This document shows positions 1 through 12,140 of a stretch of DNA of 64,000 nt, in pieces. The stretch's first letter is position 1. Each line of letters opens with the position of its first letter. The DNA is from Microplitis mediator (lineage: Eukaryota; Arthropoda; Insecta; Hymenoptera; Braconidae), in contig NC_079975.1 of assembly GCF_029852145.1 (NCBI RefSeq), positions 4,774,001 to 4,838,000 on the forward strand, written 5' to 3'. A program made the translations under genes and the position numbers. Under the pieces are notes generated by a model. That model worked only from the letters and a program-made list of their open reading frames with translations. It was not told the origin of the DNA and ran no database searches.

Positions 1-275
1 CTCTCCAGACCTAGGCCTTGATGAGCCGTTTCGATTGCCGCCAATTACGTCCAAATCGGTTAATTTGTTCCAAAGATATCGTACGACAAAAATTAGTTTA
101 GATACATAAATACATACACACACACGGACGTCCATTCAAAAATAGTCAGAATAGTTTCCTAGGATCTCCAAACGTCGAAATTTGATGAAAACTCGATTTT
201 TAGAAATCGAACCGAAACCCATAACTGCTTTTTTTGAAAATTTAAAATTTTCATAGCGGGAAGTTAAAAAAAAAT
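1..275 (+). repeat. Dispersed repeat family A, copy 1
   Basis: This segment shares long stretches with 22741-23028 and, in reverse complement, with about 58073-58205. Shared landmarks in order are an ATCGT(A/G)(C/T)GACAAAAATTAG block, a short CA-rich run, AAATAGTCAGAATA followed by TTCCTAGGA, a block with GATGAAAACTCGAT, and a terminal TAGCGGGAAGTTAAAAA. The copy is cut by the window edge. It has no reading frame and no inverted termini that I can see, so the class is unknown; it could be a transposon 3' end or an interspersed repeat unit. Confidence 0.7.
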
Positions 276-1126
276 GCTAAGTGGGTTAATTTAAGGGCTG
301 TAATTATAATTGAAACATTTTGATAATTTGAATCTGGTGACAGCCGTTAGACAGGATAAAAAAAAATAAAAATAGGGCGAAAGGTAGAAGTAAAAATACA
401 TAATAAAGTGAAAGTGAGTAAGAGATAAAGAGAGTGTGTAACCTTTGAAATAACCGCGACAAAGCTAATACGGAGTTATTAGACACGGTGGGCCATGGTT
501 GGTTTTGCACCCCAGAGCGTACGGAGCATGGTGTCCCATGGCGAGGTCGTGGTGTGTCCTGTTATGTGTATAGTACCATACAGTAGTTGTGTGTTGTGTG
601 TGCCAGTAGTAAGGGTTCGACATCAGCATATTCTACTCGTTCTTTCTACTACGTCTCCTCGTTCTCCACTACCACTACTACCATACAAAACTACTCTTAA
701 AAGGCTCTTTTAAGGCTCGCGCCACCACCCCATACCACGCCTTGACAAGTATATCCCAGTTGTATTTTAATACACATAAATATATCTGGGCTTCTTTACT
801 TTTGTAACGTCAAAGAAGTCAAATATTCTTTTGTGTATTTTTGATGTGACATGTCAATATATTATCGCCAGATTTTTTTTAAATTCAGTTTCTAAATCAA
901 TTATTTTGTATACTGAAGTAACTGTTGTTTTTCTAAAATTTGACATTTTATCACTTATTTCGGAACGAAAATTGTCTTTGGCTAGAGTTAATATTTTAAA
1001 AAATGATCTACAGCAAATTTAGAGCCAATTAAATTTTTTGTAAAAAGTTTCTTAACAATTTTTGCTTAAGTCTAAGAATTAACCGCTAGAAATTTTTCAA
1101 ATTATTATTAACAAGTCCATTTAAAC
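276..1126. other. Intergenic stretch, no gene seen
   Basis: This is AT-rich sequence with scattered short frames but none with a recognisable domain. Around 480-720 the composition is less AT-rich (runs of GTGTGT and CTACTACTAC), but the 72-codon frame there looks like chance. Confidence 0.5.
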
Positions 1127-1500
1127 ATGATAATACTCCAGCGAATCCAGTCTAAAACACTAAGAACTATAGCTAACGCGTTATGGTTTGCGTCAAACAA
1201 GATAATTCACAGAGATCTCGGAATTCCAACCATAAAATCTGAAATAAAACAATTCAGCATCAACTATGAGACTAGACTAATGTATTACCCCAATACTCTA
1301 GCAACAAATCTGCTGAACGTCGAACAAATTAGCAGAAAATTGAAAAGATATAAACCATCAGATCTGAAAAACCGATTCAACTAATTAAATACCTCACAAG
1401 CCATAGAGTTTACATTTAACACCTGTAATATATGTACCATAAAAATTACTTAATGTTAATTAGCAGTTTGTGATTTTAATTTATTAATAAAAAAAAATAG
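1127..1500 (+). mobile_element. 5'-truncated LINE (jockey-like) ORF2 C-terminal remnant
   Basis: An 85-codon open frame (1127-1384) reads like the extreme C-terminus of a jockey-type non-LTR retrotransposon reverse-transcriptase polyprotein. It begins with IILQRIQSKTLRTIANALWF, continues with NKIIHRDLGIPTIKSEIK and ends with RKLKRYKPSDLKNRF. That pattern (LQR-QSK-LR near the start, a DL-IPT core, and LKR--PSDL at the end) is typical of these elements. Just upstream, in the same frame, there is a stop and no continuing homology, as expected for 5' truncation during target-primed insertion. A-rich sequence near 1490-1500 could be the remains of the 3' tail. It is a dead fragment, not a host gene. 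The assignment comes from recognising the motif; no database search was run. Confidence 0.75.
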
Positions 1501-2521
1501 TTCATTTAAATATTTCATAGTCAGTTCATATTATTTTTATTAAATATAATTTTTTTAGTAAAAAAAAATAGTTCACACCCTTTGTAATAATTAAAAAAAA
1601 AAATAATGAATAGCTCATTACCTAAAAAAATACTAAAATCCGTTATTAAATTTTTTTCCTCTACTTTACACACATTACAAGTATATAGAACGTCGTGTAG
1701 TCATTAACGTACTTTGCGCACGTGCTGAGTACTTTTTAAGAGCGCAAACAGTCGTTGAGAGACTCGAGGCGTAAAATCGGCTTCTGTACTCATACGCCGT
1801 GACATTTAACAATAAAAGGTTGATCTCAATTCATTCACAAGTCGAGGTCAAAGATAATAAAGAGCCAGAGAATGAACTTCTACCTTGCCAACGTCATAAG
1901 ACGCGATATCGAACAAAATCACAAGAGAGACCAAAACAAAAAATACTGAAGGGGACACACTAAAAAAAAAACTAAATAACAGAAAGAGAAAAAAAAGAGG
2001 AAGAAAGAATGTCTGAGACATTTGCGAGCGTTTAAAACGGTGCCCTCTCTCATTGTTCACCGCGGGGTCTCCGCGAGTCGAACAAACGAGTGGCACCTGC
2101 AGCTATTACATAGCGTCGGATTACACCCGACGTCCTGTCGCGGAATCGTCGCTTTTCTACCAGGTGAAACTCTCCCTTCCTTATTCTGTTTCTGCTTAAT
2201 AAAATAGTGCACCATATTCGCTGGGGGTACATTTAAATTTCGTCTGTCTTTTATTTCTTTTCTCTTTCTTTCTTTCTTTCCTTACTTATATATATATATA
2301 TACATATATTGTCGTATATATTTGTTATTAGAGGCTCATATACTGTGAACGGAAGTACAAATTATAGACTACGAATTTTCTCACGATCAGGTTATATTAT
2401 TCTTTTTCGAGCTTTATCCGTACTTCTTATTCTTATTGTTCAATTTTTGACTTTGACGATACAATGAAAAAAGACCGTTATGTATGTGCATGCTTAGATA
2501 AATCTGTTGAGTTTATTTACT
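1501..2521. other. Intergenic stretch with a GC-richer island
   Basis: The flanks are AT-rich. The 2030-2230 block is clearly GC-richer and contains TCACCGCGGGGTCTCCGCGA, with a GCGGGGTC core (reverse complement GACCCCGC) that resembles a shortened Zic half-site. The 82-codon minus-strand and 61-codon plus-strand frames here look like by-products of the island. A TA dinucleotide run lies near 2287-2301. A regulatory role is inferred only from composition. Confidence 0.35.
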
Positions 2522-2815
2522 CCCGGGAAAAACAGTTTAGATCTAACAAGATCTAGATTAGTGCAGATCTAATTTTTTCAAATTTTAGGTCTGCATTAGT
2601 GTCAACGGATCTATTTAAATTTATATACATCTTCTTAGATCCAAATTTTGTATTCTACGAGTTCCCGAAATCACTTTCAGAACTGAAATTTTGATTTAAT
2701 AATCCCTACAGATCTATATAGATCTTAATAGTTAAAAAATTAGATTTGTAGGTCTTCATAGATCATCAAATTCAGATTTCTGTAGATCTGAATTTTTTTT
2801 CAGAGATGAAAAAAA
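2522..2815. repeat. Dispersed AGATCT-rich repeat, copy 1
   Basis: The stretch contains many AGATCT or near-AGATCT motifs (for example TTTAGATCTAACAAGATCTA and ACAGATCTATATAGATCTTA), separated by AT-rich sequence. It opens with CCCGGGAAAAACAG. A related arrangement lies at about 22020-22400, where CCCGTGAAAAAATGATCTAGA occurs. Both share TATAGATCTTAAT and AGGTCT-AAATTTTTTGAAATTT-like blocks. No terminal inverted repeat is clear and there is no coding potential. Boundaries are approximate. Confidence 0.55.
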
Positions 2816-3891
2816 GATTTGAAACCTTTAGATTGTAGAAAATTTACATAATTCTGAATAATTTTAAAGAAGATGTAAATTATTTTTTTTTTTGGGGGGG
2901 TTAGGAAAATTATTTATCAGAAGAAATGATAATTGGGGAAAATAAAAGAAAAGTTATAAAAAATTTGAAATTTTAATTTGAATTTACAATAATTTATTTA
3001 TTTGTAGTGTGGAGACATTTAAATATAAGAATGAGTGAAGTAATAATCGATAAATTGCAGACGATATGTCTGAGCAACTAAGATGGCGTTGAGACAAGAA
3101 AACTACTTGGCGTAACGACCGTTAAAAAAGTAAAACACGAGAGGATTCTTGTTGTTATTTTATTCTTCTTATTTCTCCTGGACTGTAAGATGTGCTGGTT
3201 AACATCACGTGTGGATAAGTCGATTGGTCGGGAAGTTGTATCTGGGCGGGACTACGACAATCGTCTTTAACTCGTCACATTTTATTTTACATTTTTACCA
3301 AAAGTATTTTATTTTATTTTATTATCTTAATTTTTTAAATTACTTATTAAATTATACGCTAGAAACACTTATTTTTATTTAAAGACCCTGTAAAAAAATG
3401 AGATGAGTATGACGGATTAAAAGGAGAACACGCGGAGTTAACTTTTACGCACGCGAAAGTGCACGAATAAGATTGTAATGACAACTAGCGCAACGGGTGG
3501 CGTGACTTGGCGACTTTGATTACTAAATGTTGTTATAAAAGCCCGCCGACACGGGACACAGGACCTGGACAGGAGACACGAGACAAAAGACACGGGGCAT
3601 CACCAAAAAGAGATGGCCAATCTCTAGGTACGAGTGACACGATTGTGAATATTTTTATGTCAATAACTTACTGTCATATCGTGACATTTATTATCAATAT
3701 TGTCCGTATTTATTTCATTTCATTATTATTATTATTTATAGACACTAAAATTATTTTAATGACTATCAATAATTTAATTTAATTTTTACAGTGTAATATA
3801 TTTTAATTTTTAATTTCTGCAATCGAGAATTTTTTTCTCGATTGCGACACCTAGTGGTGGTGGAAATGACTACTTAATTTATTTTCTAGTA
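2816..3891. other. Intergenic stretch, no gene seen
   Basis: Mostly AT-rich, including a run of eight G within poly-T at about 2893-2900. The 3040-3260 and 3420-3620 segments are less AT-rich and include CAAGGAC-type and direct CACGGGACACAGGAC-type short repeats (around 3548-3600). The 91-codon frame at 3507-3782 has no recognisable domain and probably arises by chance. Confidence 0.35.
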
Positions 3892-4381
3892 CACTGTAAA
3901 AAAAAACCGGGGTACATTTTTTTTATAATTTCTATACGTGGGATTTTTTTTTACACCGATTTAACACCGTTATTTTGACACCGCCTATATCCCAAACAAA
4001 AAAAAGGAATCGGCCCATTACTGGGTCGTGAATGGCTGCCAATTTTGAAGCATCGGCCGAAGATCGGATGATAACGGTATGCCAAGCATTGGCCAATCGT
4101 GGCAATCAATCATCGGCCAAAGCTTGGTATCAAACCGTTGGCCAACGAACGGCGGTTAATTGTGCGCCGTTTTTATAAGCGAAAAGACGGCTGCCAATGA
4201 TTCACCATGCACGGGCCAGTGTTAGCCATTTATTGGCCAATCATTGCAGACCAGGCATCGGCCGATGTATGAGAAAATTTCGAAGCCCGGCGACTTTGTA
4301 TGGGTACACCGGTGTTATTTCATTTCAACACCACGCAGTGTTAAATTGTGTCCATGTTTAACACTGCTCTTTTTACAGTGC
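3892..4381. mobile_element. MITE with CACTGTAAAAA termini, interrupted by a second repeat
   Basis: The left end CACTGTAAAAAAAAACCGG pairs with the right end GCTCTTTTTACAGTG as a terminal inverted repeat. Inner arms carry repeated ACACCG or AACACCG motifs on the left and their complement on the right. The element is split by a copy of the ATCGGCC-type repeat at about 3986-4306. Related CACTGTAAAA-ended elements lie at 11813-11964 and 58322-58770, so this looks like a family. There is no transposase frame, so it is non-autonomous. Confidence 0.7.
3986..4306 (+). repeat. ATCGGCC/TTGGCCAA repeat, copy 1
   Basis: This GC-richer unit of about 320 bp is shared with 6948-7278 and, in reverse complement, with 12141-12487. 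Landmarks in order are GAATCGGCCCATTACTGGGT, AAGCATCGGCCGAAGATCGG, CATTGGCCAATCGTGG, ACCGTTGGCCAACGAACGGC, GGCTGCCAATGATTCACCAT, ATTGGCCAATCATTGCA and CATCGGCCGATGTATG, ending in CGACTTTGTATGGGTA. The ends TATCCCA and TGGGTA form short inverted termini. It has no coding potential. Here it sits inside another MITE, so it inserted later than its host element. Confidence 0.85.
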
Positions 4382-5529
4382 AACGGTAATAGGAAAATAT
4401 GAAAAATAAAGTGTTCATTAAATTTCTTAAATTAAATGATATACTGGAAAAAATTAATGTAATTATTTATAATTACACATATTAATTTATTTGTAGCAAT
4501 ATAAATTATTTTGTTTGTGAGATTATTATGGCGGCACTTTTGTGAATGTCATTATATTATATAAAGGTATTGATTTGAAGCTTGAGCAGAGAAAGGACCA
4601 CCAGATCTCAACTCTAATATAATATGCACTCAGTGAGATGAGACTAAATTCGAAGATGATGAAAAGAAAAATAAAAGAATAAAAAAAAAATAAAATACCA
4701 TAGAGGGCGTATTATTGTGTCGTGTTATTGTTATTCGATGAAGAAGCAAATGAGTTTTGCTGAGAAACTTTTTTAGTCATTGTATGTTAGATCATCAAAT
4801 CATCATCATCATCATTATTATTATTATTATTGATGGTCGAAAACCGACCTCCCAATAAGCATTCAAACTTTATTTTAACGTTATCGAGATCACTACAATT
4901 AATACATCAATTGAAACAGCTCATTTACCAATTTATTTATTTATATATACTTATGTATATATTTTTTTATTGTCCACTCTAATGATAAAAATATTTTGTT
5001 AGAATTTTTTTACCGACTTTCATTGTTATAAAATTTTTTTAGAGTAAAAAACAGAACGCGCTAAACGCGTGCCAAATAGTAAACCCGAGGTACGTAAAAC
5101 ATCTGGCGCTTGTTGAACGATCTGAGAAGAGTAGAAAAGTCGAGTGGTGAACTTATATTATATTTAAAGCTTAAGTGTACTTGTGGAGTTTTTAAAAAAG
5201 GATTTCCGCACTTTTGAACTTTTGGGTGTTTCTTAAGTACTTGGAATATAAGAAACACGTTCAATCGTTCACGTGTCAATTTTTTTTTTATTTTTATTAT
5301 TATTTAGAAGAGTACTATTTATTATTATGACATTTTTATTGTTACAAATAATATAATAATAATAATAACAATTATTATTATTGTTTTTTTTTACATAAAA
5401 AATTTAATTTTCAAATTCTTTGTAAACCAGATTATACAACTAAATGTTGAAGTTAATTGTTCATGTTCGCTAATGGGTACAATCGTAGTAAAGAACATAT
5501 ATATAGATGGTAGATCGGTAACGTACATG
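4382..5529. other. Intergenic stretch, AT-rich with trinucleotide microsatellites
   Basis: No gene is seen. A compound microsatellite lies at about 4799-4831 (ATC units running into ATT units), and an ATT/AAT inverted block at about 5290-5385 can fold back on itself. The 72-codon minus-strand frame at 5061-5279 has no recognisable features. Confidence 0.4.
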
Positions 5530-5775
5530 AACACCGGAGCATTCGTCGGCCCCCCACGGAATCTCTTCTTCGCGTGCCACGGGGGTCCACGTATTGTCAT
5601 AAAGGGCAGAACCTCCGGGGTTTCCGGCGCGTCAACGACTTCTGAATATGCCCTCCTGTTGCACCCTGGGAGGCATCATCGCGCCCGGTCTGTAATTTCG
5701 CGAGCGACTTGACGTTTTTCATCCTCATCAACCCGCGATAATTCCGTGTGTGACGTGACCGTTGAAGTCCCAAGC
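5530..5775. promoter_or_regulatory. GC-rich island, candidate enhancer
   Basis: This block is strikingly GC-rich for the window. It contains CGGCCCCCCACGG, GCCACGGGGGTCCACG and TCCGGCGCGTCAACG. The GGGGGTCC core reads GGACCCCCGTGG on the minus strand, close to a Zic/Opa-type GACCCCC half-site but lacking the following GCTG. The 79-codon plus-strand and 69-codon minus-strand frames crossing it carry no known domain. Conserved non-coding regulation of opa is inferred only from composition and position. Confidence 0.3.
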
Positions 5776-6947
5776 AATTGTGTTATCGAGCATACACCTG
5801 GTACATTTATGAATTGCATACAATACATTCTATGTCACATCGCATCACATATATTCTATATCCTATGTCCTATTCCTCATATCAACTAATATATCCATTA
5901 TCCGAATAAATATCACTTCCATAATTTTTACTAACTCATCCAGAGCCGGGAAAATCACCAGCTGATAAATTTCATCGATAATTCATTGTTGCTTTGATTG
6001 AAAAATTTTTGTACTGATTGTTGGTATGGTAAAAAAAAATGCATGTATTGGATTAAAAATAAAAGAGGGGGGGGGGGGTAAAGAGAAGAATATACTGAGG
6101 GTGACATGAGTTTTTCGTTTAGCGATCATTACGCATTTGGCACTCGTGTTTCCGAGTTGCTTGCCTCCCAGTGGGACCCCCCATCTTGCTTTTATTAATA
6201 CCGATGGGGATGCTTGGGCAATAGGCACAATTTAAAGGTGTATGTGGGCCATATCCAACATCCATACATATATAAATATCTAATAGTACATATGTACATG
6301 TATAAATGTCTGTATAGATTCTCTGGCCACCGTCGCAGTCACTGCTGCTGTCCCTCCGTATGTCATTGTCGGAATAAACGTCAGTGCCCCCCACGTGTTT
6401 TTAACGTGTACCCCCCGTATCGCGAGCAAACCGTGAAAACCGCGGGTTCTGGTATCCTAGTTTATTAAAAAACGATTTATATATATATGTATTTTGAATT
6501 ATTAGTTTATTTACTTATTATTTTGGAAAATTTATCCGCTGATGTTAAATTTAATTGGTCTTTTTGTGCGGAAAAAGGATTTGTAATGTGGAAATAGAGG
6601 GTATTTAACTGGATAATTTCAAGTAGAAAAGTTTGGCTTTATTTGACCACATGCAGTGTGTTAAACCGTAGACACACTGGTGCGTATGATAATCCTAAAC
6701 AAATTTGAGGATTAACGCTTTTCCCAGCATGAATTATTTAATCTTTACACTACTGTGTGTGTTATTGATCTCAGGCTCTTTTGTGTATGCACTTACTGAT
6801 ATGTTTGCAGTTAAATTGACTTCATTGTAAGTAAATTTAGTAAAATTTAATTCGCGGAATAATAAATGTTCCTGTCTAATAATTTTAATTTCATAAAATA
6901 TCAATAAATATGAAAACTGGAGCTGGAAATTGGAAATTCGGTTTAAT
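5776..6947. other. Intergenic stretch with poly-G run and moderate GC block
   Basis: A G12 homopolymer lies at 6067-6078. The 6110-6450 segment is GC-richer than its flanks and includes GTGGGACCCCCCATCTTGC. Overlapping short frames on both strands there (81 to 91 codons) look like composition artefacts. TATA-type dinucleotide runs occur near 6478-6490. Confidence 0.35.
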
Positions 6948-7278
6948 TACCCACAAAAAAAAAAGAATCGGCCCATTACTGGGTCATGAATGGCTGCCAA
7001 TTTTTAAGCATCGGCCGAAGATCGGCTAAATATCGGATGATAACGGTGTGCCAAGCATTGGCCAATCGTGGAAATCAATCATCGGCCAAAGCTTGATATC
7101 AAACCGTTGGCCAACGAACGGCGGTTAATTGTGCGCCGTTTTTATAAGCAAAAAGATGGCTGCCAATGATTCACCATGCACGGGCCAGTATAGTTAGCCA
7201 TTTATTGGCCAATCATTGCAAGCCAGGCATCGGCCGTTCTATGGGAAAATGTCGAAGCTCGGCGACTTTGCATGGGTA
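6948..7278 (+). repeat. ATCGGCC/TTGGCCAA repeat, copy 2 (cleanest)
   Basis: This is the best-preserved of three copies. It starts TACCCACAAAAAAAA and ends TTTGCATGGGTA, so TACCCA/TGGGTA are its inverted termini. Inside, it repeats the order given for copy 1, including GCATCGGCCGAAGATCGG, GCATTGGCCAATCGTGG, CGTTGGCCAACGAACGGC, ATTGGCCAATCATTGCA and GGCATCGGCCGTT. Several TTGGCCAA and CGGCCG palindromes are spaced through it, so a transcript could fold extensively. It has no open frame of interest. Confidence 0.85.
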
Positions 7279-9374
7279 ATAAGAAATATCCATTATTTTC
7301 TTAGCGATCCAATTTTGATCCCCCCCTCCCCCGTACATTATGAATAATTTCATCTTTATATTAATGAATAATTAAAATTTACAAGAATTTGAATGAAAAA
7401 ATTTTAATTAATTATCTTAAATGACATATATGAGATGTCTTTAATATACATTAATAAAAACACTTGTCTATCCTGAATACTTGGAAGCCTAGAATGAATA
7501 ATTTTTTATTGTAATCAGCAATAACTCACATGACAGAAAACATATGTTAAAAATAATATAAATATAAATATACACATATTCATATACATATATATATTAA
7601 AAAAATTTATTATATCTAACACAGTTATTTATATTTGGACTAGTTCTTATACAATAGTCATATCCGTAAACCGTAAATAAAATCTCCGAGATGTTGATAT
7701 TATTAATGTCATCCGGTAGCATCTCAGTATATCTCACCAGTGGACTATGATATAGTGTAAGAAAGCCATATAGAAAAAGGAATATAAGCCATACATAGCA
7801 CACATAGCTCCTGTGATGTTGTTATACAACCCCTTAAATAAAATCTTGTTCTCCACACGGGATCAAAGCCAACGCACACTCACACATTCGACAATACTAA
7901 TAATCATAATAATATATTTATTTGTCCAACAAACTCCTTAAGATTAAATTTATTTGAACGCATAAACTTTCACGTGGTAATATATGCATAACGATCTTAA
8001 ATAATAAAGCCTATCAGTCACGGAGGTCGTTCATAAACTTACAGTTTCAAAAATCTCATATATATATATGTATAAAAAAAATAAAGTCTTTAAATTAATA
8101 ATCAAATATATAATAAATATTATTACTGTTCTTATACATGCGTTATAAATAATATAAAGAATAAAAAATGTTGAAATAAAAAAAGTGAGATAGAAAATAA
8201 TATTTAAAAAAAAAAAAAGTCTATCTCTGACATTGAAATTCATTGGATTTATGGCACGTCCGGTCATTCATAAAAATATTATTCAAATTTAAAATATGTC
8301 TAGACTATTAAAGCTATAGCTGGTTTTTGGATACATTAGAGAGCACACATTATTTTAAATATGTCTTATAAAAAATATTTTCGCCTTTTTGTATTAAACC
8401 TTTTTTTATTTTTATTTAACGTTTATCGTTATCGGCGATTCTTATCTTATTCATTGATAATTTTTCTGATGGTTTATTGGTTTTGGGTGAATTTAAAATT
8501 CATACATTATTACATAGAACCCTTTTTATTAATCATTATTACTATTATTTTTTTTTTTTTTTGACTAAATTATCGAAAAATTATTCACTAATAAAATTTT
8601 TTTATTTTATTCATTCTCTTTCTATATTATTCTGTATTTATTTTATTATTTTTTATTCCTAATTAAAATATTTTTGTATTTCAATAAAATACTGTGAATT
8701 ATATTTTTATAATTATTTTTTATTTTACGAGTTATTAATACAATATATGGATATATTATGGGACGTATTTGATAGTTGAATTAGAATATAATGGTGATGA
8801 TAATAATTTTTTTAAAATTAAAATGCTCAATAGAAAAATAAAATAGCGGATTTTATTTTTTATTTGTCTTTTTAAAATTATCAATGTAATTTATACGTTG
8901 TCGAGTCAATATACACAACTATTATTTAAAGAAGATAGTTTCATGTGGTGTGCAGAATTTGTGTGGGTTGTGAAAATTATTAACTGACGTACGAACAATG
9001 TCAAAATTCATTTTCATGTTAACTTTATAGATGTATGTACGTAAAAAGACAATGTACAAAAAAATTTTTTAAATTTATATTGTCTGTTACTGGAGACATT
9101 TTTCTTCCATGCACTTTCTCATTTTTTTATATATATATAGTATTATTATTATTATTTTTACGCTTTATATAGATAGTTATTTTACACCGAGATAACGTCA
9201 CTTGTATCGCCCACGCGTAACATCTTGATTCCCAACTTCATAAAGTCGTAAATAATTTAACTTTTTGTTTAATTTTATTGCACGTTTCGTAAAGTGAATT
9301 TTTACTATTATAACACTTGAGATACTGCTTATATTTACTCAGATTAATCCCTATTAAATTTGAACTAAAACATA
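7279..9374. other. Intergenic AT-rich stretch, no gene seen
   Basis: The sequence is very AT-rich with long T and A runs, for example around 8170-8220 and 8545-8565. Several 60 to 80-codon frames consist of F, I, L, Y and N from low-complexity sequence and should not be read as membrane proteins. Confidence 0.5.
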
Positions 9375-10044
9375 TTAAGGGGAACCACTTGTGTGATTGC
9401 TTGAAAAAAAGATGATTTTTGGGAATTTTTTTAAAGAAAACTACTGCATGTAGTTTTAATATTCTAAGGATATATTTTTGGATATATAATGAATACTAGA
9501 TCAAATTTTTGGACCAGAAAATTCAAAATTCAGCGAGTTATTCACAATCTCTCAACGCTCCAAAAAAAAGTCCTCCCGCAGTAATAGCGACCTTCGCAAT
9601 GCCGGAAATAAAAAAAACCAAGAAGTTTATTAAAATAGAAGGTATTTCCCGTATCATGACCCTTGGGCTAAGAAAAAAATTGAAATTTAACAAAATGGCG
9701 GAGTTTAAAAAAAAAATTCAAATTTCGCGCGAAAATTTGGCGATTTTTGGCCTGCCAAAATTACATTTTTGATTCGATGGGAAAACTGGAGGTTGATGGT
9801 ACGTAGAAACATGTATAAAAGAAGCCACAAATCGAATCAAATTTGTGTTCGAGTTATAGCTGCAACAATTTTGAACAATGTATTTTTGAGAACCGATAAG
9901 TGGCTGCTCTTCAGATGTAACTCAAAAAAACTATTTGAGATATGCACTTTAAATTTTAGTATATTATTTTTGAAGGTATAGGCTATCGAAATATGCAAAA
10001 ACAAACTGATTTTTTCCAAATTTTACACTAGAGGCCCCCCTTAA
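9375..10044. mobile_element. piggyBac-type MITE with TTAA ends
   Basis: The left end TTAAGGGGAACCACTTGTGT and the right end ACACTAGAGGCCCCCCTTAA are imperfect inverted complements that start and finish in TTAA. TTAA is the target site of piggyBac-superfamily elements. The interior (about 670 bp) has no transposase frame; the 87- and 70-codon frames inside are not recognisable. I infer a non-autonomous piggyBac derivative. The TTAA could also be part of the terminus and not a target duplication. Confidence 0.7.
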
Positions 10045-11812
10045 CATTTTAATAAATATCCCGAATATCTGTTCCCCGAATTTTCGCTAGATGGCGTAAG
10101 TTTTCCGCATGTTGTACAAAAATTAAGCGGCTGAATGACAGTGGCTAGAATAAAATAACTGATTATTGTAAATATCTGCTCTAGACCCAAACTTAGAGAA
10201 CATGAGGCAAAATAAAACCTGGGTCTATATATGTATCGATTAATATTGAATTGTAAAAAAAAAAGTTATTAATTTGTGATTGCGTTCTACGATGAACGAT
10301 CAAGTTGAGTAGACTCGTGTGATGCGTAAAATATACGAAACCTACGCACTGAATCTGAAACACCGCGGGATATATTAAACGACATGTGTTTCAATATATA
10401 CATATATATATACATGTACAGTAAACTAAACTCGTATTAAACTTGAGATATCTCTTCTCGACTATCATATTGTCCTTGTCTCTGGTCTCTTATTCTACAA
10501 CTACTACTACTTTACTATATATACTTTCCTAACCATTCCTTTCTTCACCTCATATACCTTAGGCATTTTTTTTTCTCAGACCCAAATACTGGCGATACCC
10601 AAATTGGCTGAAGCCTCGCGTGCCAGATGGAATTTTATTACAAACAAAAGTGTTACGAATGAGAAATTGAGGATACTTTAACAAAATTATAAATCAACCT
10701 TCCATGACAGTGACTTATATTTAAATAAAAATAGAAATAATAAATATATGGATTATTAATAATAAAAATAATCCCGTTTGTTGTTAAGATTTATTTTTAT
10801 TTAATTTTATTCTATGATGATTTCAATTTGTTACCATTTAGATTTTTTATTTTCATATATCAAGTCTATTGATATTAATTATTTAAAAAAAAAAAATATT
10901 CGCTCTTTTTCATTCATTTAATTCTTTGAAAAAATTTAGTAATTTTTTTTGTTTAAAAGAAAAATTAATAGAAATAAAAATATCGGAATTATATTTGTAA
11001 TAAATAATGAAAATTGGATCTATAAATTTTTAGGACAGGTTTATTCTCGATAATATTATTTATATACACGGCAAGGGGTCGCAGGAGCTGCCATCCCCGA
11101 AAATTCAGAAACAAGGGTAGAAAAATAATAATAATAATAAAAAATATGAAATCATAAATAAACTTAAGTGAAAAATAGAAGAAAAGTTGGAAAAAAAAAT
11201 TAACTTTTAAATTTCTCTTAACTTTGGTAGCTTTCTTGTATGACAATACCTGCTACCAATATTGTAGAAACAAAAATATCAATGGCCATGGCCGTTAAAA
11301 TTCTAACGGTAGACAGCCAGGCAAAAAATGGTTTGAGTTTCACTTTTCACAATGATATACAATCACGTCTAAAATAGACAGAAAAAGGACAACGACCAAG
11401 AGAAACGCTAACAAATATATATATCTTGGGGTTTATGTTGGCTCTGTACATTAAATAAAACCGTAAAAGTTTACCATAGCCAGTAGTGGTTTACTGGATT
11501 TTCCTTTTGACAAATGATTTACGATTTCATTCGATACCAGAGAAGTCATTTGGTCACTTCTAACGAAGAGAAATCTTGCTTAATTTTTTTTTATTTTTCA
11601 ATTCTGACATCTCGGACATTTTTTTTATTTCAAATAACTTCTACTCCCTGATTGAAGGCAGTCAATAAAATTTTTAAATATAAATGTATAGATGGTTTCA
11701 GGTCATCATTTACAGTTCAGTGAATATTTAATAGTCATATCATTCACTGATTAATATTTTCCACTATATAAATTTTCATAAATTTTTCAATCAAAAGTGA
11801 CTACACTGTAAA
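10045..11812. other. Intergenic stretch, no gene seen
   Basis: Mostly AT-rich. The 10275-10400 part is less AT-rich and includes CGTTCTACGATGAACGATC, an imperfect palindrome. Nothing else is specific. The 85-codon minus-strand frame at 10989-11246 is low-complexity F, I and L. Confidence 0.4.
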
Positions 11813-11964
11813 AAAACAGGAGTGAATTCGCAGTGATCTGGATTTTATTTAAATCCGCATTCACTCCAACTCGAAATTTCCATATTAAAATAAACTCCCC
11901 TCCATATTAAAATAAATTCACTTCGGACTTAACCCGTGTTCACACTGAAAATTTTTTTACAGTA
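11813..11964. mobile_element. Short MITE with CACTGTAAAAA ends
   Basis: The left end CACTGTAAAAAAACAGGAGTG is matched by the right end AAAATTTTTTTACAGT. The interior contains AATCCGCATTCACTCC and a short direct duplication of CATATTAAAATAAA. It is about 150 bp with no frame, and is related by its termini to the elements at 3892 and 58322. Confidence 0.6.
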
Positions 11965-12140
11965 TATCGATGAAAATTCATTTTTTTTTTTTTTTTTTCA
12001 GGAAAAAAATTGACATTAGAGTAATTTTAGAAATTTTTCTACTTATTGCATATCAAATAATTATTTGAAATCGATAATTAAATGAAATAACTAATTTTTT
12101 ATTTTTTCTGCATTGAAACTTCGAGTAAATACTTGCCAAA

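Noticed and set aside
7597..8662. Several F/I/L/Y-rich frames that look like small membrane proteins
   Set aside because: They reflect T-rich and A-rich low-complexity DNA; hydrophobicity follows directly from base composition.
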